64,000 bases of DNA from Azophilus sp965220835 (GCA_965220835.1 OZ244842.1:4197032-4261031); one strand, 5' to 3'. Counted from the first letter of the stretch, positions 40,069 through 49,980 are shown. Numbers and translations are program-made. The notes: a model not told the origin generated them from the letters alone.

Positions 40069-40185
40069 TGCGGTGCGTGCAACCGGCTTGCCGAATGGCG
40101 CGCCAGGCGGAGGGGCTTACCGCGACGAAGAGCGCAGGCACCAGACTTAACAGCGCCATTCAGCAAGCCGGTTGCACGCACCGCA
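40069..40185. repeat. Palindromic element A with 33-bp arms and 51-nt centre
   Basis: The left arm (40069-40101) and right arm (40153-40185) are complementary over 33 bases with one mismatch. Both copies in the window share the arm core TGCGGTGYGTGCAWCCGGC. The 51-base centre (40102-40152) begins CCAGGCGGAGG and holds GCTTACC, GCGCAGGCAC and AACA at fixed places. A second element at 52472-52580 has the same design. It lies between rpiA and the amidotransferase gene, with about 80 bases on either side. It could be a mobile palindrome or the stem-loop of a noncoding RNA. Confidence 0.8.
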
Positions 40186-40268
40186 CACCGCTTCGCTCCC
40201 AGTGCGCTCTCGTTCCCTGCCCGACGGCACTCCAGCCCAACCGCGGCGGTAGCCACCATGGCCACCAC

Positions 40269-40982
40269 ATGAAAGTGCTGGTGCTGCAGCATGTGGATGC
40301 GGAGCATCCGGGCACCTTCCGGGACTGCTTTCGGGATGATGGCGTGCTTTGGGATGCGGTTCACCTCGACCGCGGCGAACCGATCCCGCCGCTGGCGGAC
40401 TACGATTGCATGCTGGTCATGGGCGGGCCCCAGGATGTGTGGGAGGAGGACGCCCACCCGTGGCTGGTGCCGGAGAAGGCCGCCATCCGGCAGTTCGTCA
40501 CCCAGTTGCAGCGTCCCTTCCTGGGCATCTGCCTAGGCCATCAACTGCTGGCGGACGCGCTCGGCGGCACGGTGGCGCCGGGCACCCCGGAAGTGGGCGT
40601 CATGTCCATCGCGCAAACGGAAGAGGGCCGGGCGGATGCCCTGCTCAGCGGTCTGCCGGACCCCATGACCGTCCTGCAGTGGCACGGTGCCCAAGTCACC
40701 GCGCTGCCCGCCGACGCCACGCTGCTGGCCAGCTCCGCCGATTGCCGCGTGCAGGCCTTTCGGGTCGGGACCTGCGCCTACGGGCTGCAGTGCCATGTGG
40801 AGGTCGGCGCGGACATGGTGGACGAATGGGCCACCATTCCGGCTTACGCGGCATCCTTGCGCCGCGTGCTCGGCGACGGGGGGCCGGTGCGTTTGCAGCG
40901 CGAGGTCAGGCAGCGGCAAAGCGCCTTCCGCACGGATGCGCGCCGGCTGTACCGCAATCTGCGCGGGCTGGTTGCCGGCTAG
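40269..40982 (+). CDS. Class I glutamine amidotransferase (GuaA-N-like)
   Basis: The 237-residue protein is one GATase1 domain: MLVMGGPQDVWEEDAHPWL, the nucleophile Cys in FLGICLGHQLLADALGG (about residue 89), and LQWHGAQVTALP, with the catalytic His/Glu pair represented by QCHVEV near residue 180. Such stand-alone proteins resemble the YfeJ/GuaA-like group. Some hydrolyse gamma-glutamyl compounds. No synthetase partner is next to it. The ATG at 40269 follows the palindromic element. Confidence 0.88.
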   Translation: MKVLVLQHVDAEHPGTFRDCFRDDGVLWDAVHLDRGEPIPPLADYDCMLVMGGPQDVWEEDAHPWLVPEKAAIRQFVTQLQRPFLGICLGHQLLADALGGTVAPGTPEVGVMSIAQTEEGRADALLSGLPDPMTVLQWHGAQVTALPADATLLASSADCRVQAFRVGTCAYGLQCHVEVGADMVDEWATIPAYAASLRRVLGDGGPVRLQREVRQRQSAFRTDARRLYRNLRGLVAG

Positions 40983-41069
40983 GCCGGGAAGCCAGCTCGC
41001 ATGAGAATGCTTGGGGCCTGCCAAAGGGTGCCCCGAGTTGTCGAAGTCGGGTTGGAAGCCCCGCACCGG

Positions 41070-42437
41070 CTATGGAATCAGCTTGCCTGGGTTCATCACC
41101 CCGTTGGGGTCGAACACGCGCTTCAGGCCGCGCATCAGCGCCACTTCCTCCGACGAGCGGCTGTAGCCGAGAAAGTCCCGCTTGAGCAGCCCCACGCCGT
41201 GCTCGGCGGAGATGCTGCCGCCGTGTTCTGCCACCAGTTCGAACAGCTCCGGGCTGACGTCATGGCAGCGCTCCAGGAACGCCGGCTCGCTCCAGCCGGA
41301 CGGCTTGAGGATGTTCAGGTGCAGGTTGCCGTCGCCGATGTGGCCGTACCAGCACACCTCGAACTCCGGGTAGGCCTCGCTGATGAGGGCGTCGGCGGCT
41401 TGCAGAAACCCGGGCATGTCGCTGAGGCGCACGGACACATCGTTCTTGTAGGGCGTCTGCGGCGCCAGGCTTTCGGAAATCCCCTCGCGCAGCGCCCATA
41501 GCCTTTCCGCTTGGGCGTCGCTCTGGCTCAAGACCCCGTCCGCCACCCAGCCTTGCTCCAGGCAGCGTTCGAACGCACCGCTTGCGGCTTCCAGGGCGGA
41601 CTGGTCGAACTCCAGCAGCGCGTAGAACGGGCAGGCTTCGGCAAGGGGGGCTGGCGGGCCGCGGGCGGCGCGCACCTTGGCCAGCGCCAGGTCGGAGAAG
41701 AACTCAAAGGCCGACAAGGTCAGATCCTGTTGAAAGGCGCTCAAGACCTGGAACAGCACCTCGAACGCGGGGCAGCCCAGCACCATCACCCGCTGGGGTT
41801 CTGGTGGGTTGGCCAAGCGCACGTCCGCCTCCACCACCAAGCCGAGAGTGCCTTCGGAGCCGATGAACAGATGCCGGAAATCATAGCCCGTGGCGTTCTT
41901 GACCAAGCCGTTGTTGCAGCGCAGCACGTCGCCAGTGCCGGTCACCACCGTCAGCCCAGCGACCCAATCGCGGGTGAGGCCGTAGCGGATCACCCGGATG
42001 CCGCCGGCGTTGGTGGCGATGTTGCCGCCAATCTGGCTGGAGCCGGAAGAAGCGAAATCCACTGGATAGAACAACCCCCGCTCCTCAGCAAAGGCCTGCA
42101 GCGCGCCGGTTGCCACGCCCGCTTGGCAGTGCGCCAAGCGTTCCGCAGCATCGAAACTGAGAATGCGGTTCATGCGGTCGAAGGACACCACCACCTCGCC
42201 CTGTTGCGCCACCGCCCCGCCGGAGAGCCCAGTGCGCCCTCCGGAGGGCACCAGCTGAAAGCCCTCCGCGTTCGCCAAGCGCACCAAGGCGACCACTTCG
42301 TCCAGGGTTTCGGGGAACACCACCGCGCTGGGTGCTGCTTGGTAGGCCGTGGTCCGGTCGCTGCCCCAGTGGGCCAGGTCATCAACTTCCCGCGTGATGC
42401 GGTTCGGCGGGAAGAGCGCGTCCAGGGCGTTCGACAT
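41070..42437 (-). CDS. FAD-linked D-2-hydroxyacid dehydrogenase (GlcD/D2HGDH family)
   Basis: The 455-residue protein has an FAD-binding PCMH domain (~35-215; VPSGGRTGLSGGAVAQQGEV and IGGNIATNAGG) and a C-terminal FAD-oxidase domain. That domain ends with CWYGHIGDGNLHLNIL and SISAEHGVGLLKRDFLGYSR, then DPNGVMNPGKL. The metal-site histidines in GHIGDGNLH and the EHG motif agree with D-2-hydroxyglutarate dehydrogenase or D-lactate dehydrogenase. Nearness to ilvA-rpiA, as in Pseudomonas, favours the former, which recycles the by-product of SerA. It is next to the hydrolase gene (4-base gap). Confidence 0.85.
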   Translation of the reverse strand: MSNALDALFPPNRITREVDDLAHWGSDRTTAYQAAPSAVVFPETLDEVVALVRLANAEGFQLVPSGGRTGLSGGAVAQQGEVVVSFDRMNRILSFDAAERLAHCQAGVATGALQAFAEERGLFYPVDFASSGSSQIGGNIATNAGGIRVIRYGLTRDWVAGLTVVTGTGDVLRCNNGLVKNATGYDFRHLFIGSEGTLGLVVEADVRLANPPEPQRVMVLGCPAFEVLFQVLSAFQQDLTLSAFEFFSDLALAKVRAARGPPAPLAEACPFYALLEFDQSALEAASGAFERCLEQGWVADGVLSQSDAQAERLWALREGISESLAPQTPYKNDVSVRLSDMPGFLQAADALISEAYPEFEVCWYGHIGDGNLHLNILKPSGWSEPAFLERCHDVSPELFELVAEHGGSISAEHGVGLLKRDFLGYSRSSEEVALMRGLKRVFDPNGVMNPGKLIP

Positions 42438-42441
42438 GCCC

Positions 42442-43428
42442 CTAGCCCTTTTGCTGGCGTCGCTGCGAATCTAGGCGCAGCGGGCCGCCTTCCGCAGCCT
42501 GCCATGCGCAGCGTTCGCTGAGCCAGCGCCACATGGCGTCGCGCACGCCGGGCGCTTCGTTCACCAAGTGATGCCGTGCCCCCGGCAGGCGCAAGGTCTG
42601 CGGGCGGAACAGGCGTTCGATGACGCGTAGGTTGTACCGCCAACCGACCGTGCGGTCGGCGAGCCCCTGGATCACCTTGGGACGCACTTGGGGCCGCGGC
42701 GGGTAGCGCTCGAAGCGCTGCATCCATTCGACCATGGCTGTCACCCATTGCACGGGTAGCACTTTCGCCTGCAGCGGGTCGCGCTGCAATAGGCTCACAA
42801 AGTCGGCGTTCTCGGCGTTCTTGCGGAACGTTCGAGGCCGTTCGCTGATGGTGCGGCGGGCGACTTCCCAAACGATTCGGTTCAAGGGCCAGTAGGCCGG
42901 ACGCACCAGCGGAGCCAACAGCAGGATTTCGCCGAAATCCTCCCCGCCGTGCCGGGCAAGGTGCTCCATGACGATGGATGCGCCCATGCTCTGGCCCACC
43001 AGATGCCAAGGCCTCGGCAAGTTGCCGCAGGCGTCCAATGCCGCCACCAGCACCCTTTGGTAGGCGTCAAAGCTGGCGATGGTCGCCACTGGACCGCTGG
43101 ACAGCCCGTGGCCGGGCTGGTCGAAGGCCAGCACGGCCAAGTTCTGGCTGAGCAGGTACTCGATCAGGTGGCCGTAGAGGCCAGCGTGATCGTAGTAGCC
43201 GTGGCACACCACAGCAGTGCCTTGGGGATGGGCCGGCACGAAGGCCTGAACGGCGATGCGTTCCCCATCCACCGCTACCCAGCCCATGCGATGGCTGCGT
43301 CCGCCGCCCTGTGCGCAGCTGCTCAGTTGATAGAAGTCCAAGTAGGCGGTCAGATCCGCCGCGGCCGGCCCATCCTGCCCCCACGGCGGCAAGGCCGCTT
43401 GCAGCCTGGGCGGCTCAAAGGGCCTCAA
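42442..43428 (-). CDS. Alpha/beta hydrolase, lysophospholipase-like
   Basis: The 328-residue protein has VVCHGYYDHAGLYGHLIEYL (oxyanion region), LAFDQPGHGLSSGP, the nucleophile elbow LVGQSMGAS (Ser about residue 126), then LADRTVGW and GARHHLVNE for the catalytic Asp and His. The TTG at 43428 is chosen because it lies in the duplicated junction with pgk and its duplicate at 43520 is preceded by the same context. The stop is 4 bases before the dehydrogenase start. It probably acts on lysophospholipids or monoglycerides. Confidence 0.85.
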   Translation of the reverse strand: MRPFEPPRLQAALPPWGQDGPAAADLTAYLDFYQLSSCAQGGGRSHRMGWVAVDGERIAVQAFVPAHPQGTAVVCHGYYDHAGLYGHLIEYLLSQNLAVLAFDQPGHGLSSGPVATIASFDAYQRVLVAALDACGNLPRPWHLVGQSMGASIVMEHLARHGGEDFGEILLLAPLVRPAYWPLNRIVWEVARRTISERPRTFRKNAENADFVSLLQRDPLQAKVLPVQWVTAMVEWMQRFERYPPRPQVRPKVIQGLADRTVGWRYNLRVIERLFRPQTLRLPGARHHLVNEAPGVRDAMWRWLSERCAWQAAEGGPLRLDSQRRQQKG

Positions 43429-43545
43429 GAGCGGCCACCCCCGGCAGCGGCCGCAGGCGGTGCCGCCAGCCCCCACGACAGCAAGGCCGCATGCAGTCTG
43501 TACGGTTCAAAGGCCCTCAAGAACGGCCACCCCGGGCAGCGGCTT
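43376..43545. repeat. 92-bp tandem duplication across the pgk / hydrolase junction
   Basis: GCAAGGCCGC occurs at 43389 and 43481, CTCAAGA at 43425 and 43517, and CGGCCACCCC at 43431 and 43523: a constant offset of 92 bases over about 80 bases, with roughly one change in six. One copy holds the end of pgk. Each copy holds a hydrolase start. The duplication thus separated two genes that must have overlapped before. Confidence 0.88.
43425..43520 (-). other. Mini-ORF between pgk and the hydrolase (31 aa)
   Basis: TTG at 43520, inside the pgk end, opens a 31-codon frame starting LRAFEPYRLHAALLSWG, which matches the hydrolase start LRPFEPPRLQAALPPWG. Its TGA overlaps the hydrolase TTG as TTGA at 43428-43425. 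It is the same arrangement as at 5192 and 21917. A role in coupled translation is possible but untested. Confidence 0.45.
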
Positions 43546-44661
43546 GCCTTCCACGAATTCGAGAAACGCGCCACCGCCGGTGGAAATGCAGGTGATGCCG
43601 TCGCGCACGCCGTACTTGTCGATGGCCGCCAGGGTATCGCCGCCGCCGGCAATGGAGAAGGCGTTGGATTCAGCAATGCCCTCGGCAATGTGCCGGGTGC
43701 CCTCGCCGAACTGGTCAAACTCGAACATGCCGACCGGGCCGTTCCAGAGGATGGTGCCGGCTTGCCCCAGCCGGGCCTTGAAGCGCCGGGCGGTTTCGGG
43801 CCCGATGTCCAGAATCGCCTCATCGTCCTCCACTTGGTCCGCTAGGCGCAGCACGGCTCGTTCGTCTGGCCCCGCCTGCTTGCCCACCATCCAGTCCACG
43901 GGCGTGGGCACCTCCACTTTGTCCGCCATCTGCAGGGCGCGGGCCTTCAGGCTTGCCTCATGCAGGGAAGCGCCAATCGGCAAGCCGCGGGCGGCAGCGA
44001 AGGTGTTGGCGATGCCGCCGCCGACGATGATGCAGTCCGCCAAGGCGGCTAGGTTGTCCAGCACGCTAAGCTTGGTGGAAACCTTGGCGCCGCCGACAAT
44101 GGCCACCAAGGGCCGGGCCGGCTTCTCCAAGGCCTTGGTCAGCGCTTCGAGCTCCTGGGCCAGCAGCGGCCCGGCGCAGGCCAGCGGCGCGTATCGGGCC
44201 ACGCCTTCGGTGGAGGCCTGGGCGCGATGGGCGACGGCGAAGGCGTCCATGACGAAGATGTCCCCCAGGCGCGCCAAGCGTTTGGCCAAGGTCCCTTCGT
44301 TGGCGGCCTCGCCCTTGAGAAAACGGGTGTTCTCCAGCAGCGCAATGGGTCCCTGGGGGGTGGCCGCGGCTTCGATGCTGGGCAGCAGAGGCACGGGTTG
44401 GCCAAGCAGCTCCCCAAGCCGGGCGGCCACCGGCGCCAGCGAGCAGGCAGGATCAAACCGCCCCTCCTGCGGCCGGCCCAAGTGGGATAGGACGATGACC
44501 TCAGCGCCCTGCTCAAGGGCCATCCGCAGCGTCGGCAGCGCGGCGCGAATGCGGGCGTCGCTGGCCACTGCGCCGTCGCGAACGGGCACGTTCAAGTCTT
44601 CTCGAATCAGCAGGCGTTTGCCCGCCAACTCAAGATCCCGCATCCGCTTGAACTTGGGCAT
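43507..44661 (-). CDS. pgk: Phosphoglycerate kinase
   Basis: Transfers phosphate between 1,3-bisphosphoglycerate and ADP in glycolysis. The 384-residue protein has KRLLIREDLNVPVRDG, SHLGRPQEGRFDP and LENTRFLKGE for 3-phosphoglycerate in the N-domain. The nucleotide side has VAIVGGAKVSTKLSVLDNL, LWNGPVGMFE and STGGGAFLEFVEG. The tkt gene lies about 95 bases upstream in the same direction, as in the tkt-gap-pgk cluster of proteobacteria but without gap. The 3' end is copied by the 92-bp duplication. Confidence 0.97.
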   Translation of the reverse strand: MPKFKRMRDLELAGKRLLIREDLNVPVRDGAVASDARIRAALPTLRMALEQGAEVIVLSHLGRPQEGRFDPACSLAPVAARLGELLGQPVPLLPSIEAAATPQGPIALLENTRFLKGEAANEGTLAKRLARLGDIFVMDAFAVAHRAQASTEGVARYAPLACAGPLLAQELEALTKALEKPARPLVAIVGGAKVSTKLSVLDNLAALADCIIVGGGIANTFAAARGLPIGASLHEASLKARALQMADKVEVPTPVDWMVGKQAGPDERAVLRLADQVEDDEAILDIGPETARRFKARLGQAGTILWNGPVGMFEFDQFGEGTRHIAEGIAESNAFSIAGGGDTLAAIDKYGVRDGITCISTGGGAFLEFVEGKPLPGVAVLEGL

Positions 44662-44755
44662 GATGGATCAGCAGCGCCGTACTTTCGTGCGATGCACCGC
44701 CGCGGGGAGAGCGCTTATTCCCCGCACGTCTGCGCCCCCCGCTGCGTTGGCTGGT

Positions 44756-46759
44756 TCAATCACCAAGACTGCGCCGCTTGGTGGATTCGATGGTTCTTTC
44801 GACCATGGCCACCAGGTTCTCCACGGTCATGCCGAGCGCTGCCATGGCCTCATCGCCCGGTGCGGAGAGGCCGAAGCGGTCAATGCCGAGCACATCGCCG
44901 TCCAAGCCGACGAAGCGCCGCCAGTAGTCCGGGTGCCCGGCCTCCACGGCGATGCGCGTGCGGACCTGGCTGGGCATCACCGCCTCCTGATAGCCAGCCT
45001 CCTGGGCTAGGAAGACGTCGACGCTGGGCATGGACACCACCCGAACGCTCAAACTCCGATCAGCCAAAACGGCCTGCGCGGCCACGGCCAACCCCACTTC
45101 CGACCCGGTGGCGATCAGCACCGCGTCCAGCGCGCCGGGCTCTGCCTTGAGCACATAGCCGCCACGGCGGATGTTGGCGAAGGTGGCGGGGTCCCGGGGC
45201 TGGCATTCGGTCTTCTGGCGGGAGAGCACCAACGCCGTGGGCCCATCTTGGCGGTCCGCCGCATGCGCCCAAGCGAAAGCCGACTCCACCGTGTCGCAGG
45301 GGCGCCAAGTGGAGAGGTTGGGCGTGGTGCGCAGGTTGGTGAGCTGTTCCACGGGCTGGTGGGTGGGCCCGTCCTCGCCGAGGGCGGGGGAGTCGTGGGT
45401 GTACACGAAGATGTTGGGCAGGCCCATCAGCGCCGCCAGGCGCACGGCGTTGCGCGCGTACTCCATGAAGACCAGGAACGTGCCGGTGAACGGCCGCATG
45501 CCGCCGTGCAGGCACATGCCGTTGGCGATTGCCGTCATGCCGAACTCGCGCACGCCGAAGCTTAGGTAACGATCCGCCTGGGCGTCCTGCCACTTGGTGT
45601 TGTTGGAGCCGGTCAGGTCCGCCGAGCCGCCGAAGAACTCCGGCAACTGCGGCGCCAAGGCGTCCAGGCACAGCTGGGAGGACTGGCGCGTGGCCAAGGC
45701 CTTGGATTCGGCTTGGGCGCTTTCCGCCAAGGCCATCAGGCCATCCGCCCAGCCCTCAGGCAAGCGCCCTTGCAGGCGCCGTTCCAACTCGTCCGCCAAG
45801 GCCGGATGCGCCACCCGGTAGGCGTCGAAACGGCTCTGCCATTCCGCTTGGGCCTCGCCGCCGCGCGCCGCTTGGTTCCACTCCTGATAGATGTCTTCGG
45901 GAATCTCGAACGGCGCATGCGCCCAGCCAAGGGAGGCCCGCGCCGCCGCCACTTCGTCTTCGCCCAGGGCCGAGCCATGCACGGCGGCGGTGCCTTGCTT
46001 GTTGGGCGCCCCGAAGCCGATGACGGTCTTGACGCAGACCAGGGTCGGACGGCCATCGCCCAATACGGCGTTGGCGAGAGCCGTGTCGATGTCGTGGGCA
46101 TCATGTCCGTTCACGCCCCGGATCACGCGCCAGCCATAGCTCTCAAAGCGCGCCGGCACATCCTCGGTGAACCAGGCCGCCACCTCGCCGTCGATGGAGA
46201 TGCCGTTGTCGTCATACAGGCAAATCAGCTTGCCCAAGCCCAAGGTGCCCGCCAGGGAGGCCGCTTCGTGGGAAATGCCCTCCATCAGGCAGCCGTCGCC
46301 CACCACCACCCAAGTGCGGTGATCGACCACTTCATGGCCGGGCCGGTTGAACGCCGCGGCCAAGCGCGCCTCCGCCAGCGCCATGCCCACTGCATTGGCA
46401 AAGCCCTGCCCGAGCGGGCCGGTGGTGGTTTCGACGCCGGGGCATTCGCCGTGCTCGGGATGCCCGGCGGTCTTGGAGTGCAGTTGGCGAAAGGCCCTTA
46501 AGTCTTCCATCGAGACGGCGTAGCCGCTCAAGTGCAGCAGGCTGTACAGCAGCATGGAGCCATGCCCGTTGGAGAGCACGAACCGGTCCCGGTCCCACCA
46601 ATCCGGGTCCTTGGGGTTGTGCCGCAGATGGTTCCGCCACAGCGCCTCGGTGAGGTCGGCCAGCCCCATTGGCGCGCCCGGATGGCCGGAGCGGGCCTGT
46701 TGGACGGCGTCCATGGACAGGGCGCGGATGGCGTTGGCCCTTTCGGTGCGTGACGGCAT
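44756..46759 (-). CDS. tkt: Transketolase
   Basis: A thiamine diphosphate enzyme that moves two-carbon units between sugar phosphates. It has 667 residues from the ATG at 46759, close to E. coli TktA. Motifs: SGHPGAPMGLADL with active-site His, LSNGHGSMLLYS, VVVGDGCLMEGISHEAAS (ThDP/metal loop), YDDNGISIDG, then the pyrimidine domain with GVREFGMTAIANGM and the His-rich substrate region THDSPALGEDGPTHQPVEQL. The frame remains open upstream, but the family N-terminus is MPSRTERANAIR. It is next to pgk. Confidence 0.97.
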   Translation of the reverse strand: MPSRTERANAIRALSMDAVQQARSGHPGAPMGLADLTEALWRNHLRHNPKDPDWWDRDRFVLSNGHGSMLLYSLLHLSGYAVSMEDLRAFRQLHSKTAGHPEHGECPGVETTTGPLGQGFANAVGMALAEARLAAAFNRPGHEVVDHRTWVVVGDGCLMEGISHEAASLAGTLGLGKLICLYDDNGISIDGEVAAWFTEDVPARFESYGWRVIRGVNGHDAHDIDTALANAVLGDGRPTLVCVKTVIGFGAPNKQGTAAVHGSALGEDEVAAARASLGWAHAPFEIPEDIYQEWNQAARGGEAQAEWQSRFDAYRVAHPALADELERRLQGRLPEGWADGLMALAESAQAESKALATRQSSQLCLDALAPQLPEFFGGSADLTGSNNTKWQDAQADRYLSFGVREFGMTAIANGMCLHGGMRPFTGTFLVFMEYARNAVRLAALMGLPNIFVYTHDSPALGEDGPTHQPVEQLTNLRTTPNLSTWRPCDTVESAFAWAHAADRQDGPTALVLSRQKTECQPRDPATFANIRRGGYVLKAEPGALDAVLIATGSEVGLAVAAQAVLADRSLSVRVVSMPSVDVFLAQEAGYQEAVMPSQVRTRIAVEAGHPDYWRRFVGLDGDVLGIDRFGLSAPGDEAMAALGMTVENLVAMVERTIESTKRRSLGD

Positions 46760-46811
46760 GGGCAGGCAACCTCTGGTGGCAAGTGCGGTATTTTCCTTGA
46801 GGGGTGAGAAA

Positions 46812-46907
46812 GTGGCAACGGTTGGGTTGCTGATGTGGCTGGTTTTCTTGATCGCAGGGCAAGGCTGCCACATGCGTCACCTGTTGCCCCCGACCCCCGC
46901 CCGCTAG
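46812..46907 (+). CDS. Possible 31-aa membrane peptide (uncertain)
   Basis: GTG at 46812 with GAGGGGTGAG just upstream opens a 31-codon frame in the region divergent to tkt. It has a hydrophobic core (VGLLMWLVFLIAGQGC) followed by HMRHLLPPTPAR. The Cys after IAGQG is only weakly like a lipobox. It may be a chance frame. Confidence 0.25.
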   Translation: MATVGLLMWLVFLIAGQGCHMRHLLPPTPAR

Positions 46908-47000
46908 TCGGTTTGAGGCATCGCTGCTTTGGTCATTCAAGCACTGAGCGTGGCCGGATTGGGGCGCTGCAGCAGCACGGATCCATTCGCGCCAGCTTCG

Positions 47001-47384
47001 TCAGCAGGTGACCACCTGCGGCAGCCGCCGGAAGTGGCCGTCGGACGTGCACAGAACAAGATCGTGCTGCACCACGAGGGCGGCAATCGAGAGGTCGTTG
47101 GTTGGTACGGCAGCTCCTTCTTCGCGGAGCTGGCGGTGCAGATGAGCGTAGTGGTGCGTGGTTTGCTCGTCTGGCAACAAAAGCGCCACTCTCGGGCTCG
47201 CCAAGAACCGTTGAAGATTGGCAGCGTTGGCCAGCTTCTGGTTGCCCGCCGCGAAGCCGGCGCGCAATTCTCCAAGCACGATAAGCGGCAGGAACAAGGA
47301 ACGGGCGGAGCGAACCACGCGAACTCGGTCTCGCTCTCCCCGCATGAAGTCACTGTAGGCGTTGGTGTCCAGCGCGACGTTCAC
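47001..47384 (-). CDS. vapC: VapC-type PIN-domain toxin
   Basis: The 127-residue PIN-domain ribonuclease has the four acidic positions of the family: Asp in ALDTNAYSDF, Glu in LGELRAGF, Asp in VPTNDLSIAALV and Asp in LCTSDGHFRRLP. PIN toxins of this kind cleave tRNA or rRNA when freed from the antitoxin. The GTG at 47384 is chosen because it overlaps the vapB stop as GTGA, the usual coupling in vapBC operons. A TTG two codons upstream is also possible. Confidence 0.93.
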   Translation of the reverse strand: MNVALDTNAYSDFMRGERDRVRVVRSARSLFLPLIVLGELRAGFAAGNQKLANAANLQRFLASPRVALLLPDEQTTHHYAHLHRQLREEGAAVPTNDLSIAALVVQHDLVLCTSDGHFRRLPQVVTC

Positions 47385-47629
47385 TGCCAAACGTCTTCAT
47401 CGATGCGCTCGAACTCAGCGACGGCACGATCAAAGTCGGGATCTTCCTGCCAGGTGCCGATTAGAGGATCGAGGTCCCGGTGAACCGCGACCTCTGCCTC
47501 TATGTCCAGGCCGCGCCCAAGGGCTTCGACGACTACCGAGTTGATGCTCTTGCCCTCCATGCGCGCACGGTGCCGCACGGCGCTGTCAAGCGCGTCGGAG
47601 ACGGAACGGATGGTGTACTGCTTGCTCAT
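47381..47629 (-). CDS. vapB: VapB-type antitoxin
   Basis: An 82-residue antitoxin. The N-terminal part (KQYTIRSVSDALDSAVRHRA, then MEGKSINSVVVEALGRGL) is a ribbon-helix-helix DNA-binding domain of the FitA/VapB kind. The acidic C-terminus (PDFDRAVAEFERIDEDVW) would wrap the PIN toxin. It is the first gene of the operon, as expected, and would repress its own promoter upstream of 47629. Confidence 0.92.
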   Translation of the reverse strand: MSKQYTIRSVSDALDSAVRHRARMEGKSINSVVVEALGRGLDIEAEVAVHRDLDPLIGTWQEDPDFDRAVAEFERIDEDVWQ

Positions 47630-47729
47630 AGTGTAGGCAGAGTACGCACATGGTGCCTGCACTGCAACACCTGCTCTTGACCGCCAATTGACGCTGGCAG
47701 TATTCGACAAGCAGGCAGATTGTTTGGGG

Positions 47730-48003
47730 TCTGCCTGCGCCGGTGGCGGAAAGCGCGGGACGACCTCAGTGTGGGCCATGCCGGCTCTTCGTCAGCCCAC
47801 GCGGGCGAGGGTAAAACGACCGCTCGGCAAGGGCGGGGGCCAGAATCGGCTACTCAGCCCCGTGCGGGCGCGGGTGAAGCCGCGCAATCTTCAGGATTCG
47901 GCCAGGGGGGCGGGATTCAACCCGCACGGGCGAGGGTGAAGCTCTCCGACTACCGCAAGAACGGGGTCAGTCTCGACTCAGCTCGCACGGGCGCGGGTGA
48001 AGC
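47730..48003 (+). CRISPR. Candidate degenerate CRISPR-like mini-array, type I-E-like spacing
   Basis: Four repeats of 26-27 bases lie at 47792-47817, 47854-47880, 47917-47942 and 47978-48003. They share TCAGCCCG and CGGGCGCGGGTGAAGC-like halves (first repeat ends GGTAAAAC). The three intervals between them are 36, 36 and 35 bases and unlike each other, so the period is 61-63 bases. A weaker fifth unit may lie at 47730-47754, also one period away. The period and the CCCG...CGGG-TGAA layout recall type I-E repeats (29 + 32). No cas genes are in the window, the repeats are imperfect, and metK starts 66 bases later. It may instead be another intergenic repeat array. Confidence 0.42.
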
Positions 48004-48069
48004 TCATGCCGAGGACCAAGTTCCGTTAGAATGCCGCCTTTCGTTTCTGCGCCGCACAAGAGGAGTTTC

Positions 48070-49224
<1,155 letters not shown>

Positions 49225-49257
49225 CTGCCGCATGCACCGGTTGCCGCTGCACGGGCA

Positions 49258-49980
49258 GTGAGCGCCATAGAGTCACCGCCGCGGGTTCATCTCGCCGATG
49301 CCCGCCAACCCAGCGCCGTGTTGGGCGCAGCGGCGTCCCATCATCTGGTGCGCGTGCGGCGGTTGCGGCGCGGCGCCCCGGTCGAAGTTTTCGACGGCGC
49401 CGGCCGGGTGTGGTCCGCCGTTGTTGAAGACGCCAAGGCTCAGGCTTGCGCGCTCAAAGTCGGCCCACTGCTCAGCGAAACGGCACCACCTCGGGTGCGC
49501 ATTGAACTGGCGGTGGCGCTGCTGAAGGGCGATGCGATGGACCGCATGCTGCGCACGGCAACCGAACTTGGCGTGGACGACATCCGGCCGCTGCTGAGCG
49601 GGCGCAGCCAAGTGGGCCGGGAGCGCGCCGACAGCCGCCGCAAGCACTGGCGGCGCATTCTCATCAGCGCCGCCGAGCAGTGCCGCCGAGACCATCTGCC
49701 CGCATTGCATCCCGCTCAGGCGTTCGACGACTTTCTTGATCACTCCAACCCCGCTGCCTGCCTGCTGCTGCGCCCCTGGGCGCCGGCGCTGCCGATGCGT
49801 CTGCCGCACCAAAGCAGCACCCTGCTGATTGGCCCTGAAGGGGGCTGGACCGATGCCGAAGTTGAGCGAACCGAGCAGCTCGGCATCCGCGCCTTCAGCA
49901 TGGGCAGCTTGATCCTGCGGGCCGAAACCGCGCCCGTGGCAGCCTTGGCAGCGCTTCGCCACGCTTGGGGCTGGCGCTAG
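49258..49980 (+). CDS. rsmE: 16S rRNA m3U1498 methyltransferase
   Basis: Methylates U1498 of 16S rRNA in the 30S subunit using SAM, with a SPOUT knot fold. The 240-residue protein has an N-terminal PUA-like region (HHLVRVRRLRRGAPVEVFDG), the knot segments ALLKGDAMDRMLRTATELG and LLIGPEGGWTDAEVE, and a final SLILRAETAPVAALA. The GTG at 49258 follows metK by 33 bases, so they may be cotranscribed. In many gammaproteobacteria rsmE is directly followed by gshB, as here. Confidence 0.94.
   Translation: MSAIESPPRVHLADARQPSAVLGAAASHHLVRVRRLRRGAPVEVFDGAGRVWSAVVEDAKAQACALKVGPLLSETAPPRVRIELAVALLKGDAMDRMLRTATELGVDDIRPLLSGRSQVGRERADSRRKHWRRILISAAEQCRRDHLPALHPAQAFDDFLDHSNPAACLLLRPWAPALPMRLPHQSSTLLIGPEGGWTDAEVERTEQLGIRAFSMGSLILRAETAPVAALAALRHAWGWR

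Noticed and set aside
40069..40185. Integron attC site
   Set aside because: The palindrome lacks the RYYYAAC / GTTRRRY core sites with unpaired bases, and there is no integrase or cassette array.
47640..48069. SAM riboswitch before metK
   Set aside because: No SAM-I, SAM-II or SAM/SAH consensus core is visible; the region is filled by the CRISPR-like repeats.
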